Below, in pieces: positions 18,021-27,491 of a DNA stretch of 64,000 nucleotides; the first letter of the stretch is position 1, and each line of letters opens with the position of its first letter. The notes under the pieces are model-generated. The model searched no databases. It worked only from the letters and a program-made list of their open reading frames with translations, and was not told the DNA's origin. The position numbers and the translations under genes were made by a program. The stretch is from Dokdonella_A soli (GTDB taxonomy: Bacteria; Pseudomonadota; Gammaproteobacteria; Xanthomonadales; Rhodanobacteraceae), in assembly GCF_039523175.1 (NCBI RefSeq), contig NZ_BAAAEU010000032.1:1-64000 (forward strand), read 5' to 3'.

Positions 18021-21000
18021 CGATCAGGTCCAATGCGATGTGCCGACGATACTTCTTCCAGGCGCGGCTCTTCACCGGCGCATCCGTGTTGATCGTGAAG
18101 ACCGGATCGCTGGCGATGACATCGACCGGTGCCGGCGTGCCCTGCGCTCGGCGACGCTGCTGCTGCGCGTCACCATCGCCAGATCCCGAGATGTGGCGGT
18201 GCGCGGTCATCGAATAGTGCACCTTGAAGAATCCGACCTTGAACGAGAATCTGTAGGTCGCGGAGCCGTCAAGATCGCCGTGCGGGGAATGCACCAGCAC
18301 AATCCGAATAAAGATCGACAAGGAGAAGCAGGCGATGTGACCCTCGCCAACGGCCTCGACGATGGCCTGGATCGTCAGGCCGCCTTTCGTGTCGATCAAT
18401 GCGAACCCGGCGGATACGCGCCCGTATCCAGCAAGAATTCCGAAATCGAAGGCGACCGCTGCACCGAAGAAAAACGAGACGGCGAGATTCTTCTTCGAGC
18501 CGCCAGCTTCCATCTCGAGCTTGACGTAACCCCCGCCGCCATAGGGCGCGCAGGCAATGATGAAGGGCCGCTCTTCGCTCGCGAAGTTAAATCCGAACCT
18601 GGCCGCGGTCGGTCCGAACGGCAGATCGGCGAACACGTCGATCGCGATGTTCATGAACTCGATGTTGCCGATCGTGATCAGGTCGCTCGCGAACTGATAG
18701 CCTACTTTGATGCTATCGAGCGTCGGCACGACGTAGAGACCGCTTCCGCTGGGCGCCATCCAGGCGCTGAGTTCGTCTAGGAACTTAAGGTAGGGCCCGA
18801 TTTGCACGTCGCGAACCTTGACGTCGAACGAGGTCTTCTGTGCGGATCCGCCTCTGAAGGTCGCCGGAAAGAAGTGTATCGTCGCCATCTGCGGAAGGAT
18901 GATCGCGAACGAGTGGAGGCGGCCGTGCATCTCCGCGCTCGATGTCCGGGATATGAAATCGTAGGTGACGCGCGACGAGAGCGTCAGATGCTTGTTATCG
19001 ACGTCCTCTGACGTTCCTGGATCGATCGCGAAAAACGGGCCCGTGCCAAGTTGCGTGGTCCAGTCGTATCCCGTCTGAATGCGGGTGGGCACGAACTGCT
19101 TGATCGCCTCCTCGAGCCGAACCTTGAGATCGTTAGCCAGCTTCCTGACGTTGCCTCCGACAAGCTGGGCGAAGTTCCCCTGAAGGAACACATCGACGAT
19201 ATGGACAAGTTGGTCGAACAGTACGACCAGCGGCACCTTACCAGCCCGCCAGGACTTTAGAACGGGATCGATCGTCGCGATGGCGGCTACAGACGTTGAG
19301 GCGTTGTCCACCGATCCGAGAATGCCGGCCTCGCGCCCTAAATCGTCGATCGAATCCTTAAGGTTTGTCGGTGCGGCGACGCTGATCAGGTAAGCAAGGA
19401 TCTTGTTCGAGATCACTAAGTCGTAGATCTTGCCGGCAGGATCGGCGACCGCCTGCTCGAAGACCCCGAGGGCACCCGCGGCGGCCTTGATGATCGGAAG
19501 AACGGCAGAATCGAGCTTGGTCAGTGTTGCGTCGGTGAACATCACTGTCTGCAGCATGACGGCAGCCAGACGCCCATCTTTAACGACGTAATCGGTGGCG
19601 ATCTGCGAGGCGATCGCGACCAGCGCAGCTGGATCGGCGTTGGCCAGTCGCGACCGGAGGTCGCCGGCCTCGTCCTCCACCTTTTTGAGCTGCCTGCCCA
19701 GCGTGTCCGTATAGTCCGCGAACTGCCTGAGGTCGCGCTGCAGGTCCGCTGCCGCCGTCGAGACCTTGGTCCAGTCTCCCGTCACGCCCACCTTGGCGAC
19801 GGTGGTCAGATCGCCGATCAGCTTCCCGATCAGAGCGCCCACCCCGTTCACCGTCAGGCGGTGAGCGCCGCTCATGGTAAGCGGTGCGGCCGTCATTTTC
19901 TCGTAAGCACGCGCGATCGCGAGCAACGCCGGCAGCGCCGCGACCCGCGAGCGGATCGCCAGGTCGACGGATCTGACGAGCGACGCCGACGCAGCGCAGG
20001 CATCCATCGAGCCAAGGCCCCTCAATGTCGACCGGGCCGACTCGAGGTCGGCAACCGCCGTCACCAGGTCACTGGCGGCGGACAGCAGTTCCTTGCGGGC
20101 GTCGGTGAACGCCTTCACGGCGGCAGCCGATGCGGGCGGCGAAGGGGGTGTCGGTAGGCTCGTGACAGCGTTTATGAGTTCGCTGATGCTGGTCGTGATT
20201 GTCAGCGAATCGCCGAGGAGATCGTCCCCGAAGGCTAGCGCCACCGCGATCGCGCCGTTGGCGTCCTGGCACCAGTTGGAAAGCACGACGGCAGCCCGGG
20301 ACACGCCGATCGATGAGGCGAGATCCACGACGCCGGCCAGGGTGTTGACCATCGTCTGGACGAGAAGTTGGACCTGGCGATTCGCGTCCACCGCATACTG
20401 GTCAACCAACACCTGGGCCGCGTCGCAGGCATCTGCCACCGCCTGCGCCGCCGCGCCGACCACCTTGGCCTCGGCCGCGGCGACGAAGGAAGACAGCACG
20501 GCGGCATCCGTGTCAGGGGCTATCGCCACGAACCATGCTGGATGGCTTGAGAGTTTCGCCTTGACCGCGGCCCTCACAGTGGCGGCAAATCCTTTACGCA
20601 GGCTCGTCAGATAGGCTTTCACCACACTAGGGTTCGTCGAACTGGGCGGCGGGACCGATGCGAGCGTCGCTTCGACGACCGACAGCAACTCCTTCCCCAA
20701 TGCGCGCTGCTGGGTTGGGTCGGCGATCCCGCCTGTCGAGAGCGGATCGAGCCTGTCATGGATGCTCAATTCTGCCTCGCTCACCAGGGCAACGAAGCGT
20801 TGCTCCAGCGACAACCGGGCGAGCATCACTCGACCACGAAACGCCTGCAGCAGATCGCTGAGCACTGACGCGATCTCGATCAGAGGGACGGCGATCTGCT
20901 CGTACGCGAAAGCCTTCGCCAACTCGGCGCGGGCGGAAGGGTCAAACAGGAGGCTGGTCAGTTCGTTCGGCGAGATCGAGATCCCGAACCAAAGTAGAAG

Positions 21001-24000
21001 TTCGTCGCTCGTCGCCAACGCGAGAGCCGGAACGATCCGGTCAGTCAACACCTTCTGGGCTACCGAATCCAGGAAAGTCACGAGCCCTGTCCTAAGCCCG
21101 CCCTGCAACATCGCCCACATGGACTTGAACGTGTCGATGACACCTTCGAACGCCTCCGGAATCGGGTTCTCGATCAGTGTCTCGACGGAAGACGCGAACG
21201 GCTTGATGGCGACGAGCGCCTTGCTCGCCTCGTTCGCCAGCGCCTCAAGGCCGGACGCCGTCGCGACTGCGCGGAGCGAAGGCGGCACCGTTCTCTTGGC
21301 CTCCTGATACGCCTTGTAGAAATCGGGATACAGAGCCTCGAACGTTAGGTCCCACTTCGCAAGAGATCCATCGAGGTCGGTGATTGCCTGATCGAGGCCG
21401 CCCTTGTCCTTGAACGCTGCATCAGCGGCATCTGCCGCAACCTTGGCGACAGCCTTGACCGCGTCCAGCGCGGAGGAGGTCGTCTGATCTACGCCATAGA
21501 AGAACCGCTCCACCAGCTTGGGTGCATTTTCGAGCGTGTCCTCCGCACCGCTCAGGATAAGGCCGATGAGATTGATACCCAGGATCGAGAACGATCCGTT
21601 GAACGCCTCGTTTGCATCGAACTTGTTCGCCCGCGCATTGCCGAAGTCGAAGGCAAGTTCGGTGGAACCGCTATCGATCGAGCGGCTCATGCCCGCCGGC
21701 GAGCCGCTCTCCTTTCCCCCCACGACGCCGCTGCGTCGGCTCAAAGCGGCGACGAAGGACTTTGGCTGCGCGACACCCACCGTCATCTCACCCGCGCCGA
21801 CGAGACTGAACGCTATCTTGGGGCTAATGACGTCGAGGAATATCTCTGGGTCCTGCTTCAGCCCAGTAAAGCCGTCCTGCACGAACACGCTGTCGGGCAT
21901 GCATTCGATTAAGCCCTGCGGTGCACCGGAAAGACGGTCGACGCTCTGAACCGAAATCCTTGTCCGGCGCACGCTCGGATAGAACGGCGGCTGGTCCGCG
22001 CCGTTCATGCGCGCATCCATGATGAAAGACTGTTCGCCACCAAGCGAACGTCCACGAGCGGTAAGGAGCCACCTGTCGGTGTCGAAGCTAGTGTCCGCGT
22101 CGGGGCTCGGATCAGCGTAGCGGCGCCGAGCTCCGTATAACCGTGCGGTATTAGCGATTGGCCAGTCCGGCTTCGCAACACTGACTGTAAGCGCATCACG
22201 GTTATAGATTTCAGCTGTCGCCCGCACGATGTCGTCGATGCCGACCACGCTGTTGTCGAGGAAGATCATCTTCGCCGTCATCGGTGTCGAGTCATCTTCG
22301 ATCTGCACCTTCCACTCGACGTCCCTTACCTCCTTCGCGTTGATCTTCATGCGCGGCCAGAAGATCGTTGAGGCAGCAAGCTTGTACTTCTTCGTCAGTT
22401 TCAGCAGGTCGTCGGAAAAGTCCTCCGGCGCGATCAAGATCGGGGTGGCATCGGTCAGCAGTGTCGCGCTCGACGCGGGCCAATCGCGCCCCGCGTCGGG
22501 CTGATTGAGGGCGGGAAAGGCCTTGACCGGCCGACGAGTGATGATTCGCCGAGTCAGCACGTTCGCAGCGACCAGATAGCCGGGCCGATTCGGATCTGGC
22601 AGGTATCCGCGCTTCTGCGTCGTGAGTAGGGTCGCGCGGAATCCTATCGGCAGAAGGAACCCCTTGTCCGCGGCGATGATCGTCTCGTCCTGTCCGAGGA
22701 ACTCCGAGAAGAATAGGCGCTCCAGCGATGTCCCTGCGACCGAGGCAGTCCCGCCGAGGCGGGGCGGCTTGAACTGCAAGGCGGAGGTCGGCTCGTAGAT
22801 GGGGGGGCTGCCCTTCCACTCCATCCGTGCGGTGGCGCCGAAGGCGGTCAGCTCGATGTCCGCGTAGTCGAAGGTGGTCGTGAGGGCGATGCCGGATTCC
22901 GGCGGCGCAGGTGTCGACGGGTTGGGCTTGTGGCTCTCCAGAAGTCGGTCGACCTCCAGTAGATACGGATAGACCACAGCCGGCCTTACGATTGAGCCAC
23001 GCGGGACCTTGGCGAATTCGTCATCGATGTCGGTGGACTGATCGGTAGGAATTCCGCGGCGTAGTGCGGGAAGCCCCCCAACGGACGTCTGGGCGACTAT
23101 TCCCCAGTGTCGCTTGATGCCCTCGTCAGGCGTTTCGGCCGGTATTGCTCCAGGCGTCAGCAGTTTCGACCAGATGGCCCGAAGGCGGGGATCGCTTTCG
23201 CGTCCGATCCTGATGCTGAAGAGTTGGGCCAATCCAGACTGTGCGCTGTCGGGAAACTCGAATTCGGTATCTGGCCCAGGCGACAGGAAAAGATCAGCAA
23301 GCTGGAGCGACGTCTCATCGTCACGCGGAGGATAAAGCGCTTTGCCAATCTGATCCAGGACGGTCCCTAGGTCTGCGGAGGGCACAATGGAATCCAGCTC
23401 CATCTTCTCAAGCTGTGAAGCCAGGTCGTCGCCGGCGGTCGCGCGCTTGGCTACCGAAAGACTGCCCTTCAGGGCGGACCAATCGGTCAACGCCTCAATC
23501 GTGAGAGGCACCTCCCGCCATATCGCATTCCGCGCACGTTCCTGCGGAAGCTTGAACACGATGCGGGACGATTCCGCGACCTTCGTCTTCTCCTCGACGG
23601 GAACGGGGCAGGTGCCGCCGTCGAACGGCGTCACGGATTCCGTGATGTGCTGGGGCGGCAGAAGTAGCGAGATTGTCGCCGGCTCGCAAAACTTCCCGTT
23701 TCGAATGCGTCGCAGATAGAAATAACCTTTCTGGTCCTTCTTGAGCTCGAATCCCTTGAACTGGAAGGTCAGGTCGAGCAGGTCGCGACCTCGACTGAGC
23801 TCGATGCGCGTGTCGTCCAGTCGAACGGCGGATGTATCCATTCCTTCGATCAGAAGGTTGGTGTTCGGACGTCCCGACTTCTGATCGACTGAAAGCGTGG
23901 CCTCCTTTCTGTCGGCATGCAGGATGACCTCGTCGCCGTCGAGGAGCGGAAGATGCACACTCTCCACCTTGAGCGTCGCTTGGAATGCATTCGCCCCGCC

Positions 24001-25068
24001 GGAGCGGAACACCGCCCGGAACTGCGGAGTGTCGGCGCTGCCGCGCACCTGGGCGACGCAACCTAGCAATGCGACGCGGAACGGGCTCTCAGTGACATTT
24101 CCGCTGACCGCGACCGAATCTCGCTCGATCAGGCAGGCCGCGCGGTCGAGTCGCAACTTGGTATCGACGTCGCCCTCGTGGATGACGTCGACGTCCGTTG
24201 GGCCCACAAGGAGCGAACGCTGCGATCTTCCGCCTCTATCCCCAGCGAAATCCCCCTCAACGGACTCGCTCCGCAGAGGTCGTACGGCGACGGTCGCGCC
24301 CAGGCCCGCGCAGGCATATACCCTCGAACGCATTGCGGGCTCGAGGATTCGAAAGTCCGTAGCGTATGCACTCGACATCAAGGCAGACAACCCAGCCGTC
24401 TCAGGAGGTCTAACGGCCAGCGCAATTCCGGATCCTCCAGCCTTGATCTGGCCGTCCATCAAGACTCGGGACCGGAACTCGAGAGACAAGCCCGACTCGG
24501 GTTTGATCGCCAGCCAACCAGGCCCGGACTGGAGGAAGCCTGTTCCAACGGCGCAGCGAAACGCTCGGGACGCGCCAGTCAGCGGCGTACCAGTGAACCA
24601 ATCATCCAGCGATTGCTGCGCCGAAAACTCGAGCCACGGCACCTCGATCCGACACGTCCACTGACCGCGTCGGAGACCGATCGTCATCAGGAAGTCGACT
24701 CTTAGATCGGTACCGGGCAACGTCGCGAGCGACAATCTCACCGAGGTCTCCGTTCGGCGCTGCCGCAGTCGGACGTGGGCGCGAGGACCGAAGAGAGCGG
24801 TTTCAAACTGCCACATAAATCGACGGTACTGTAGGCGAAACACTCCTCCTGACAGCCATGCTCTTGGCACGCTCGATCCCACGAAGTCGAGAACCCGTAT
24901 CGCGACCGCGGCGGTCGGCAGAGCGGCGGCAGTGGTGCCGAGTCCCCAAACGAACGCGCGGCGCGTAATCCCAACGGGAATCCGAATGGGCTTTGCGAGC
25001 CGGAGGCGCTCGGAAAGGAAATCCAGTTTTTCGCTGTCTCCGCCCAAGAATCTCCCCTTGAGAGTCAT
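18010..25068 (-). CDS. Giant Tat-signal-like protein of unknown function (2352 aa)
   Basis: AGAGGGCG precedes ATG 25068. Residues 35-42, TRRAFVWG, followed by a hydrophobic stretch to about residue 58, fit a twin-arginine (Tat) export signal, although 34 residues precede it. Residues of about 65-1100 look beta-rich. About 1150-1950 are helical, rich in Ala, Asp, Leu and Val (for example AAADAADAAFKDKGGLDQA), consistent with long coiled or bundled helices. The end, about 1960-2330, returns to alternating hydrophobic strands (RPFIIACAPYGGGGYVKLEM, then FDFGILAGYGRVSAGFALID) and a charged tail. This is beta-helix-tail organisation without a known enzyme motif. An M15-type peptidase gene lies 103 bases upstream and the 1492-aa gene overlaps downstream. 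A secreted or surface machine or toxin is conceivable; function is unknown. Confidence 0.8.
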   Translation of the reverse strand: MTLKGRFLGGDSEKLDFLSERLRLAKPIRIPVGITRRAFVWGLGTTAAALPTAAVAIRVLDFVGSSVPRAWLSGGVFRLQYRRFMWQFETALFGPRAHVRLRQRRTETSVRLSLATLPGTDLRVDFLMTIGLRRGQWTCRIEVPWLEFSAQQSLDDWFTGTPLTGASRAFRCAVGTGFLQSGPGWLAIKPESGLSLEFRSRVLMDGQIKAGGSGIALAVRPPETAGLSALMSSAYATDFRILEPAMRSRVYACAGLGATVAVRPLRSESVEGDFAGDRGGRSQRSLLVGPTDVDVIHEGDVDTKLRLDRAACLIERDSVAVSGNVTESPFRVALLGCVAQVRGSADTPQFRAVFRSGGANAFQATLKVESVHLPLLDGDEVILHADRKEATLSVDQKSGRPNTNLLIEGMDTSAVRLDDTRIELSRGRDLLDLTFQFKGFELKKDQKGYFYLRRIRNGKFCEPATISLLLPPQHITESVTPFDGGTCPVPVEEKTKVAESSRIVFKLPQERARNAIWREVPLTIEALTDWSALKGSLSVAKRATAGDDLASQLEKMELDSIVPSADLGTVLDQIGKALYPPRDDETSLQLADLFLSPGPDTEFEFPDSAQSGLAQLFSIRIGRESDPRLRAIWSKLLTPGAIPAETPDEGIKRHWGIVAQTSVGGLPALRRGIPTDQSTDIDDEFAKVPRGSIVRPAVVYPYLLEVDRLLESHKPNPSTPAPPESGIALTTTFDYADIELTAFGATARMEWKGSPPIYEPTSALQFKPPRLGGTASVAGTSLERLFFSEFLGQDETIIAADKGFLLPIGFRATLLTTQKRGYLPDPNRPGYLVAANVLTRRIITRRPVKAFPALNQPDAGRDWPASSATLLTDATPILIAPEDFSDDLLKLTKKYKLAASTIFWPRMKINAKEVRDVEWKVQIEDDSTPMTAKMIFLDNSVVGIDDIVRATAEIYNRDALTVSVAKPDWPIANTARLYGARRRYADPSPDADTSFDTDRWLLTARGRSLGGEQSFIMDARMNGADQPPFYPSVRRTRISVQSVDRLSGAPQGLIECMPDSVFVQDGFTGLKQDPEIFLDVISPKIAFSLVGAGEMTVGVAQPKSFVAALSRRSGVVGGKESGSPAGMSRSIDSGSTELAFDFGNARANKFDANEAFNGSFSILGINLIGLILSGAEDTLENAPKLVERFFYGVDQTTSSALDAVKAVAKVAADAADAAFKDKGGLDQAITDLDGSLAKWDLTFEALYPDFYKAYQEAKRTVPPSLRAVATASGLEALANEASKALVAIKPFASSVETLIENPIPEAFEGVIDTFKSMWAMLQGGLRTGLVTFLDSVAQKVLTDRIVPALALATSDELLLWFGISISPNELTSLLFDPSARAELAKAFAYEQIAVPLIEIASVLSDLLQAFRGRVMLARLSLEQRFVALVSEAELSIHDRLDPLSTGGIADPTQQRALGKELLSVVEATLASVPPPSSTNPSVVKAYLTSLRKGFAATVRAAVKAKLSSHPAWFVAIAPDTDAAVLSSFVAAAEAKVVGAAAQAVADACDAAQVLVDQYAVDANRQVQLLVQTMVNTLAGVVDLASSIGVSRAAVVLSNWCQDANGAIAVALAFGDDLLGDSLTITTSISELINAVTSLPTPPSPPASAAAVKAFTDARKELLSAASDLVTAVADLESARSTLRGLGSMDACAASASLVRSVDLAIRSRVAALPALLAIARAYEKMTAAPLTMSGAHRLTVNGVGALIGKLIGDLTTVAKVGVTGDWTKVSTAAADLQRDLRQFADYTDTLGRQLKKVEDEAGDLRSRLANADPAALVAIASQIATDYVVKDGRLAAVMLQTVMFTDATLTKLDSAVLPIIKAAAGALGVFEQAVADPAGKIYDLVISNKILAYLISVAAPTNLKDSIDDLGREAGILGSVDNASTSVAAIATIDPVLKSWRAGKVPLVVLFDQLVHIVDVFLQGNFAQLVGGNVRKLANDLKVRLEEAIKQFVPTRIQTGYDWTTQLGTGPFFAIDPGTSEDVDNKHLTLSSRVTYDFISRTSSAEMHGRLHSFAIILPQMATIHFFPATFRGGSAQKTSFDVKVRDVQIGPYLKFLDELSAWMAPSGSGLYVVPTLDSIKVGYQFASDLITIGNIEFMNIAIDVFADLPFGPTAARFGFNFASEERPFIIACAPYGGGGYVKLEMEAGGSKKNLAVSFFFGAAVAFDFGILAGYGRVSAGFALIDTKGGLTIQAIVEAVGEGHIACFSLSIFIRIVLVHSPHGDLDGSATYRFSFKVGFFKVHYSMTAHRHISGSGDGDAQQQRRRAQGTPAPVDVIASDPVFTINTDAPVKSRAWKKYRRHIALDLIDDN

Positions 25069-25171
25069 GCAACGCCCTCTCGATGATCATTAGCCCAGAG
25101 AATTCGAGATCTCTTCATGTCAGGTGCCCGCCGAGGACTCGGAAAAAGCCACCCCTAATCCAGTCTTAAGT

Positions 25172-25882
25172 TCACGCGAACTGCGCGTGCCAGACTATGT
25201 CTCCGCCTTCCTTGGTTAGGAACTTGTAAAAGTTAGGCAGCCCGCTCAGAAACTTCCTCATCGTGGATTCGCTCGGATCCGCGACCGGCGCCATATCGAA
25301 CGCATCCCCGGTGATGTGCCAAGACAAATGACGTTGCTTCGTAGCATCCCAGCCGGCGATGATCGCCTCGAGCCCCGCTGCAATCTCCGCCGCCGTCTGC
25401 GCCTCCGGATGCGCATCAACCCAGTCCTGTAGCTCGGTCCGTGTAGGCACATCTGTGTACGTCTTGGCGATCCACTGCCGGTCTTTCACGACGTGAGGTG
25501 CCATCGCCGCGGCCTGACGCGTCACCGTCCGACGTCCGCTGGTAAAGGTGACTTTGATCCCGTATTCATTAGCTATAGCGTCTACTGCCGCTTGCGCATG
25601 CGGTTGCAAATCGAGATCCACGGCGGCCTCTGCTAGCGCGCTATCTTCAGTGAAGGCCCTGGCGCCCCGGATTTCTGCACAGACATGGCAGAACGCCGGG
25701 TTCTTCAGGCGACGGGGCTTCAGATTGGCTTTGCGTTGGACTTCGCCAACGTCGTTCCCGAGGGGCCGAGACGTAGTTTTGGCGCGAAGGCCCTCGCTCC
25801 TCTTCCTCGCAGACTCTTTTGAACTGGGCTTGCTGGAATGCGCACTTTTGCTCTTGCGTCCAACTGACTTCTGCCTCTCCAT
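25172..25882 (-). CDS. M15-type (D-Ala-D-Ala carboxypeptidase/VanY-like) metallopeptidase
   Basis: The C-terminal 130 residues carry the M15 zinc-peptidase pattern: FTSGRRTVTRQAAAMA (about 113-128), S-x-H-x-x-G-x-A-x-D as SWHITGDAFD (187-196, zinc ligands H189 and D196) and WHAQF (231-235) with the third ligand H232. Such enzymes cleave peptidoglycan stem peptides and appear in phage lysins, tail-like systems and cell-wall remodelling. The first 60 residues are Lys/Ser/Arg-rich and disordered, followed by a CHVC pair; there is no signal peptide. ATG 25882 follows a G-rich stretch. Same strand as the giant genes, 103 bases apart: probably one transcription unit, where the peptidase may help a large assembly cross the cell wall. 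Confidence 0.8.
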   Translation of the reverse strand: MERQKSVGRKSKSAHSSKPSSKESARKRSEGLRAKTTSRPLGNDVGEVQRKANLKPRRLKNPAFCHVCAEIRGARAFTEDSALAEAAVDLDLQPHAQAAVDAIANEYGIKVTFTSGRRTVTRQAAAMAPHVVKDRQWIAKTYTDVPTRTELQDWVDAHPEAQTAAEIAAGLEAIIAGWDATKQRHLSWHITGDAFDMAPVADPSESTMRKFLSGLPNFYKFLTKEGGDIVWHAQFA

Positions 25883-26002
25883 GTGCCCCCCGTCGATTGA
25901 TGGTTAGTTCAACTCACTCAGCAACACGGCCAAAATATCAACCCCTGACCCGATGGCGACGCCCATCCCCATCTGGACATACAAAGCAACGTACCTTCAG
26001 TG
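25883..26002. other. Short spacer
   Basis: No gene is visible. The likely promoter for the peptidase/giant-gene operon lies here, but I cannot assign elements. Confidence 0.3.
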
Positions 26003-26799
26003 CTAAATTGACTTAGCGGCGTAGTGCACATTGTCGAGATCAACCGCTTTCCATGCACAGTTAAGGGTCTGAGCACGACCTGGCGATCCGCCTAACGAGC
26101 CCCAGTAAGCTGTAGGATATTTCGCTTGAGAAAGCGATCCGGCGACGACTACAGCAACGTGGCCATGCTCTGCAGGCGGTGTGTGCTTGGATGCCCTGAG
26201 GCCTACAAAAACTAGCATGCCTGCGTCGGCCAACATTTTTGCCTTGACACCGTCAGCGACCATCCGATACCTGTAATTTGGTCAACGATTGCGTCAGCGT
26301 TCCCCGTCAGAGGCACGGAGAATTGTGCGGCCACGGCCTTAGCAAACTTGTTGCAATCGTCCTTATTGAATTCGTAAACGCTCTCGCACGCATTAGTTAC
26401 ATCTCGCGGGGTTGTTCTTGCATCGGCAAAGGCGATCAAACCACGCCGCATCGGGCTAGGAGATATCCTCATATCGACCGTTTTGATTCCACCGCGTAGC
26501 ATCTCTGCTACCTCGTGAAACAAAACGGATCCGCCAGCCATTAGGCCTCGTGCGTCCGCGAATAGGTCATACCGAAAACGTAGCCCGAGAAGCCAGCCTA
26601 TGCGAATCCCGGCGGCGTGGCTGGATGATCCGAAGAATCCGAGCTCTGCGGGGCGCCACAAGGCGCCTACGTGGAGCAACATTGCGCGGTAACCGCCGCC
26701 GGATAGGCAGATCGCAATGCCCTCAACAGGACTCTCCCTCGCCTCCACAGGGCCCACCGGAGAAGGAAGCGTCGGCGCTACGCGCGGCACGACAAGCAC
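26003..26799 (-). pseudogene. Mosaic pseudogene: patatin-like N-terminus joined to a papain-fold (NlpC/P60-like) domain, frameshifted
   Basis: A GTG at 26799 opens a frame with a patatin phospholipase start: AICLSGGGYRAMLLHVGALW, i.e. the oxyanion-hole GGGxR. The catalytic GxSxG and later Asp regions are missing and unrelated sequence follows. Further on, NKDDCNKFAKAVAAQF supplies a candidate catalytic cysteine. After a frame change near 26263 the second frame carries EHGHVAVVVAG with a candidate histidine and ends VDLDNVHYAAKSI. Cys then His in this order suits papain-fold amidases. The two frames overlap around 26212-26263, so a small indel divides one original gene. It could be a real lesion or a sequencing error; the patatin part is a relic in any case. 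Confidence 0.55.
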
Positions 26800-27045
26800 T
26801 CCGTCGTCGCTCCAAGTCTCCTGAGATCGTTTTCTGACGATCGTTGCGCATCGTTCGCTTCCATACGTCTCCCCAAGACGTCGATGAAATGCTGTCTAGA
26901 GCATAGGCGCTCCTACGAGGCGGATCGTCTCACGGCAAATCGTACGAACAGCACGAACGAGCGCACCTCGCCCCCTGAGTAGCACTGCTTTCTTGGGCGA
27001 CGCTGGCGTCCCCACTGAATCTCTAGACGCATTGCAGTGATACTG
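26800..27045. other. Spacer between divergent units, no supported gene
   Basis: About 250 bases separate the mosaic pseudogene from the regulator's operator region. Only a short minus-strand ORF without recognisable features is present. Confidence 0.35.
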
Positions 27046-27070
27046 AGTAAGTTCTAACTTAGTTGCTAAG
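27046..27070 (+). promoter_or_regulatory. Operator-like overlapping dyads upstream of the XRE regulator gene
   Basis: Two inverted repeats overlap: TAAGTT-CT-AACTTA (27048-27061) and CTTAG-TTG-CTAAG (27058-27070). They end 29 bases before the regulator ATG in an AT-rich pocket. Helix-turn-helix repressors of this family typically bind such short palindromes near their own promoter, so autoregulation is a reasonable inference. Confidence 0.5.
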
Positions 27071-27098
27071 CAGACCAGCCCCACTGAGGACGCGAATC

Positions 27099-27491
27099 AT
27101 GGTCAAGCAAAAAAGGCGCGCGAGCGACCGTACGTTTTTGGGGCCGTTGTCCACCCGCATTCGACACGCACGCCGGCTCGCTGAGCTGACGCAATCCGGA
27201 CTCGCTAAGGCCGTGCATGTCGGCCCAAGCGCCGTTGCTCAGTGGGAATTGCCTAACGGAACGTCGCCGACGATCGATCATTTGAAAGAGATCGCCGTCC
27301 TTTCAGGTGTGGCCTTTGAGTGGCTGGCAACTGGGCGTGGTCCGGTTGCCCTCACTAACCACGAAGCACCGGCCGTCGATTCGACGTCTTTTGCGACGGA
27401 TCAGGTCGAGGATCGCCTACTAGTGGCGTTTCGCAGAGTGCCGAGCCGTCGGCGAGTAACGTTCGTGCGCTGGATGGAAGACTTTTTTTAG
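27099..27491 (+). CDS. XRE-family helix-turn-helix transcriptional regulator (130 aa)
   Basis: The protein starts MVKQKRRASDRTFLGPLSTR (ATG 27099, GAGG 11 bases upstream). Its Cro/C1-type HTH is visible: IRHARRLAELTQSGLAKAVH, then VGPSAVAQWELPNGTSPTID and LKEIAVLSGVAFEWLATGRG. The C-terminal part (about 85-130) is short, without a protease or ligand domain, so it probably mediates dimerisation. A longer in-frame ORF upstream would cover the operator dyads and is unlikely. It points away from the giant-protein operon and faces the island's small genes; it may control either, and likely itself. Confidence 0.85.
   Translation: MVKQKRRASDRTFLGPLSTRIRHARRLAELTQSGLAKAVHVGPSAVAQWELPNGTSPTIDHLKEIAVLSGVAFEWLATGRGPVALTNHEAPAVDSTSFATDQVEDRLLVAFRRVPSRRRVTFVRWMEDFF

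Noticed and set aside
18040..18780. A 246-codon plus-strand frame opposite the giant gene
   Set aside because: Antisense shadow; the minus-strand frame is open for 2352 codons with consistent protein-like composition and a ribosome-binding site.
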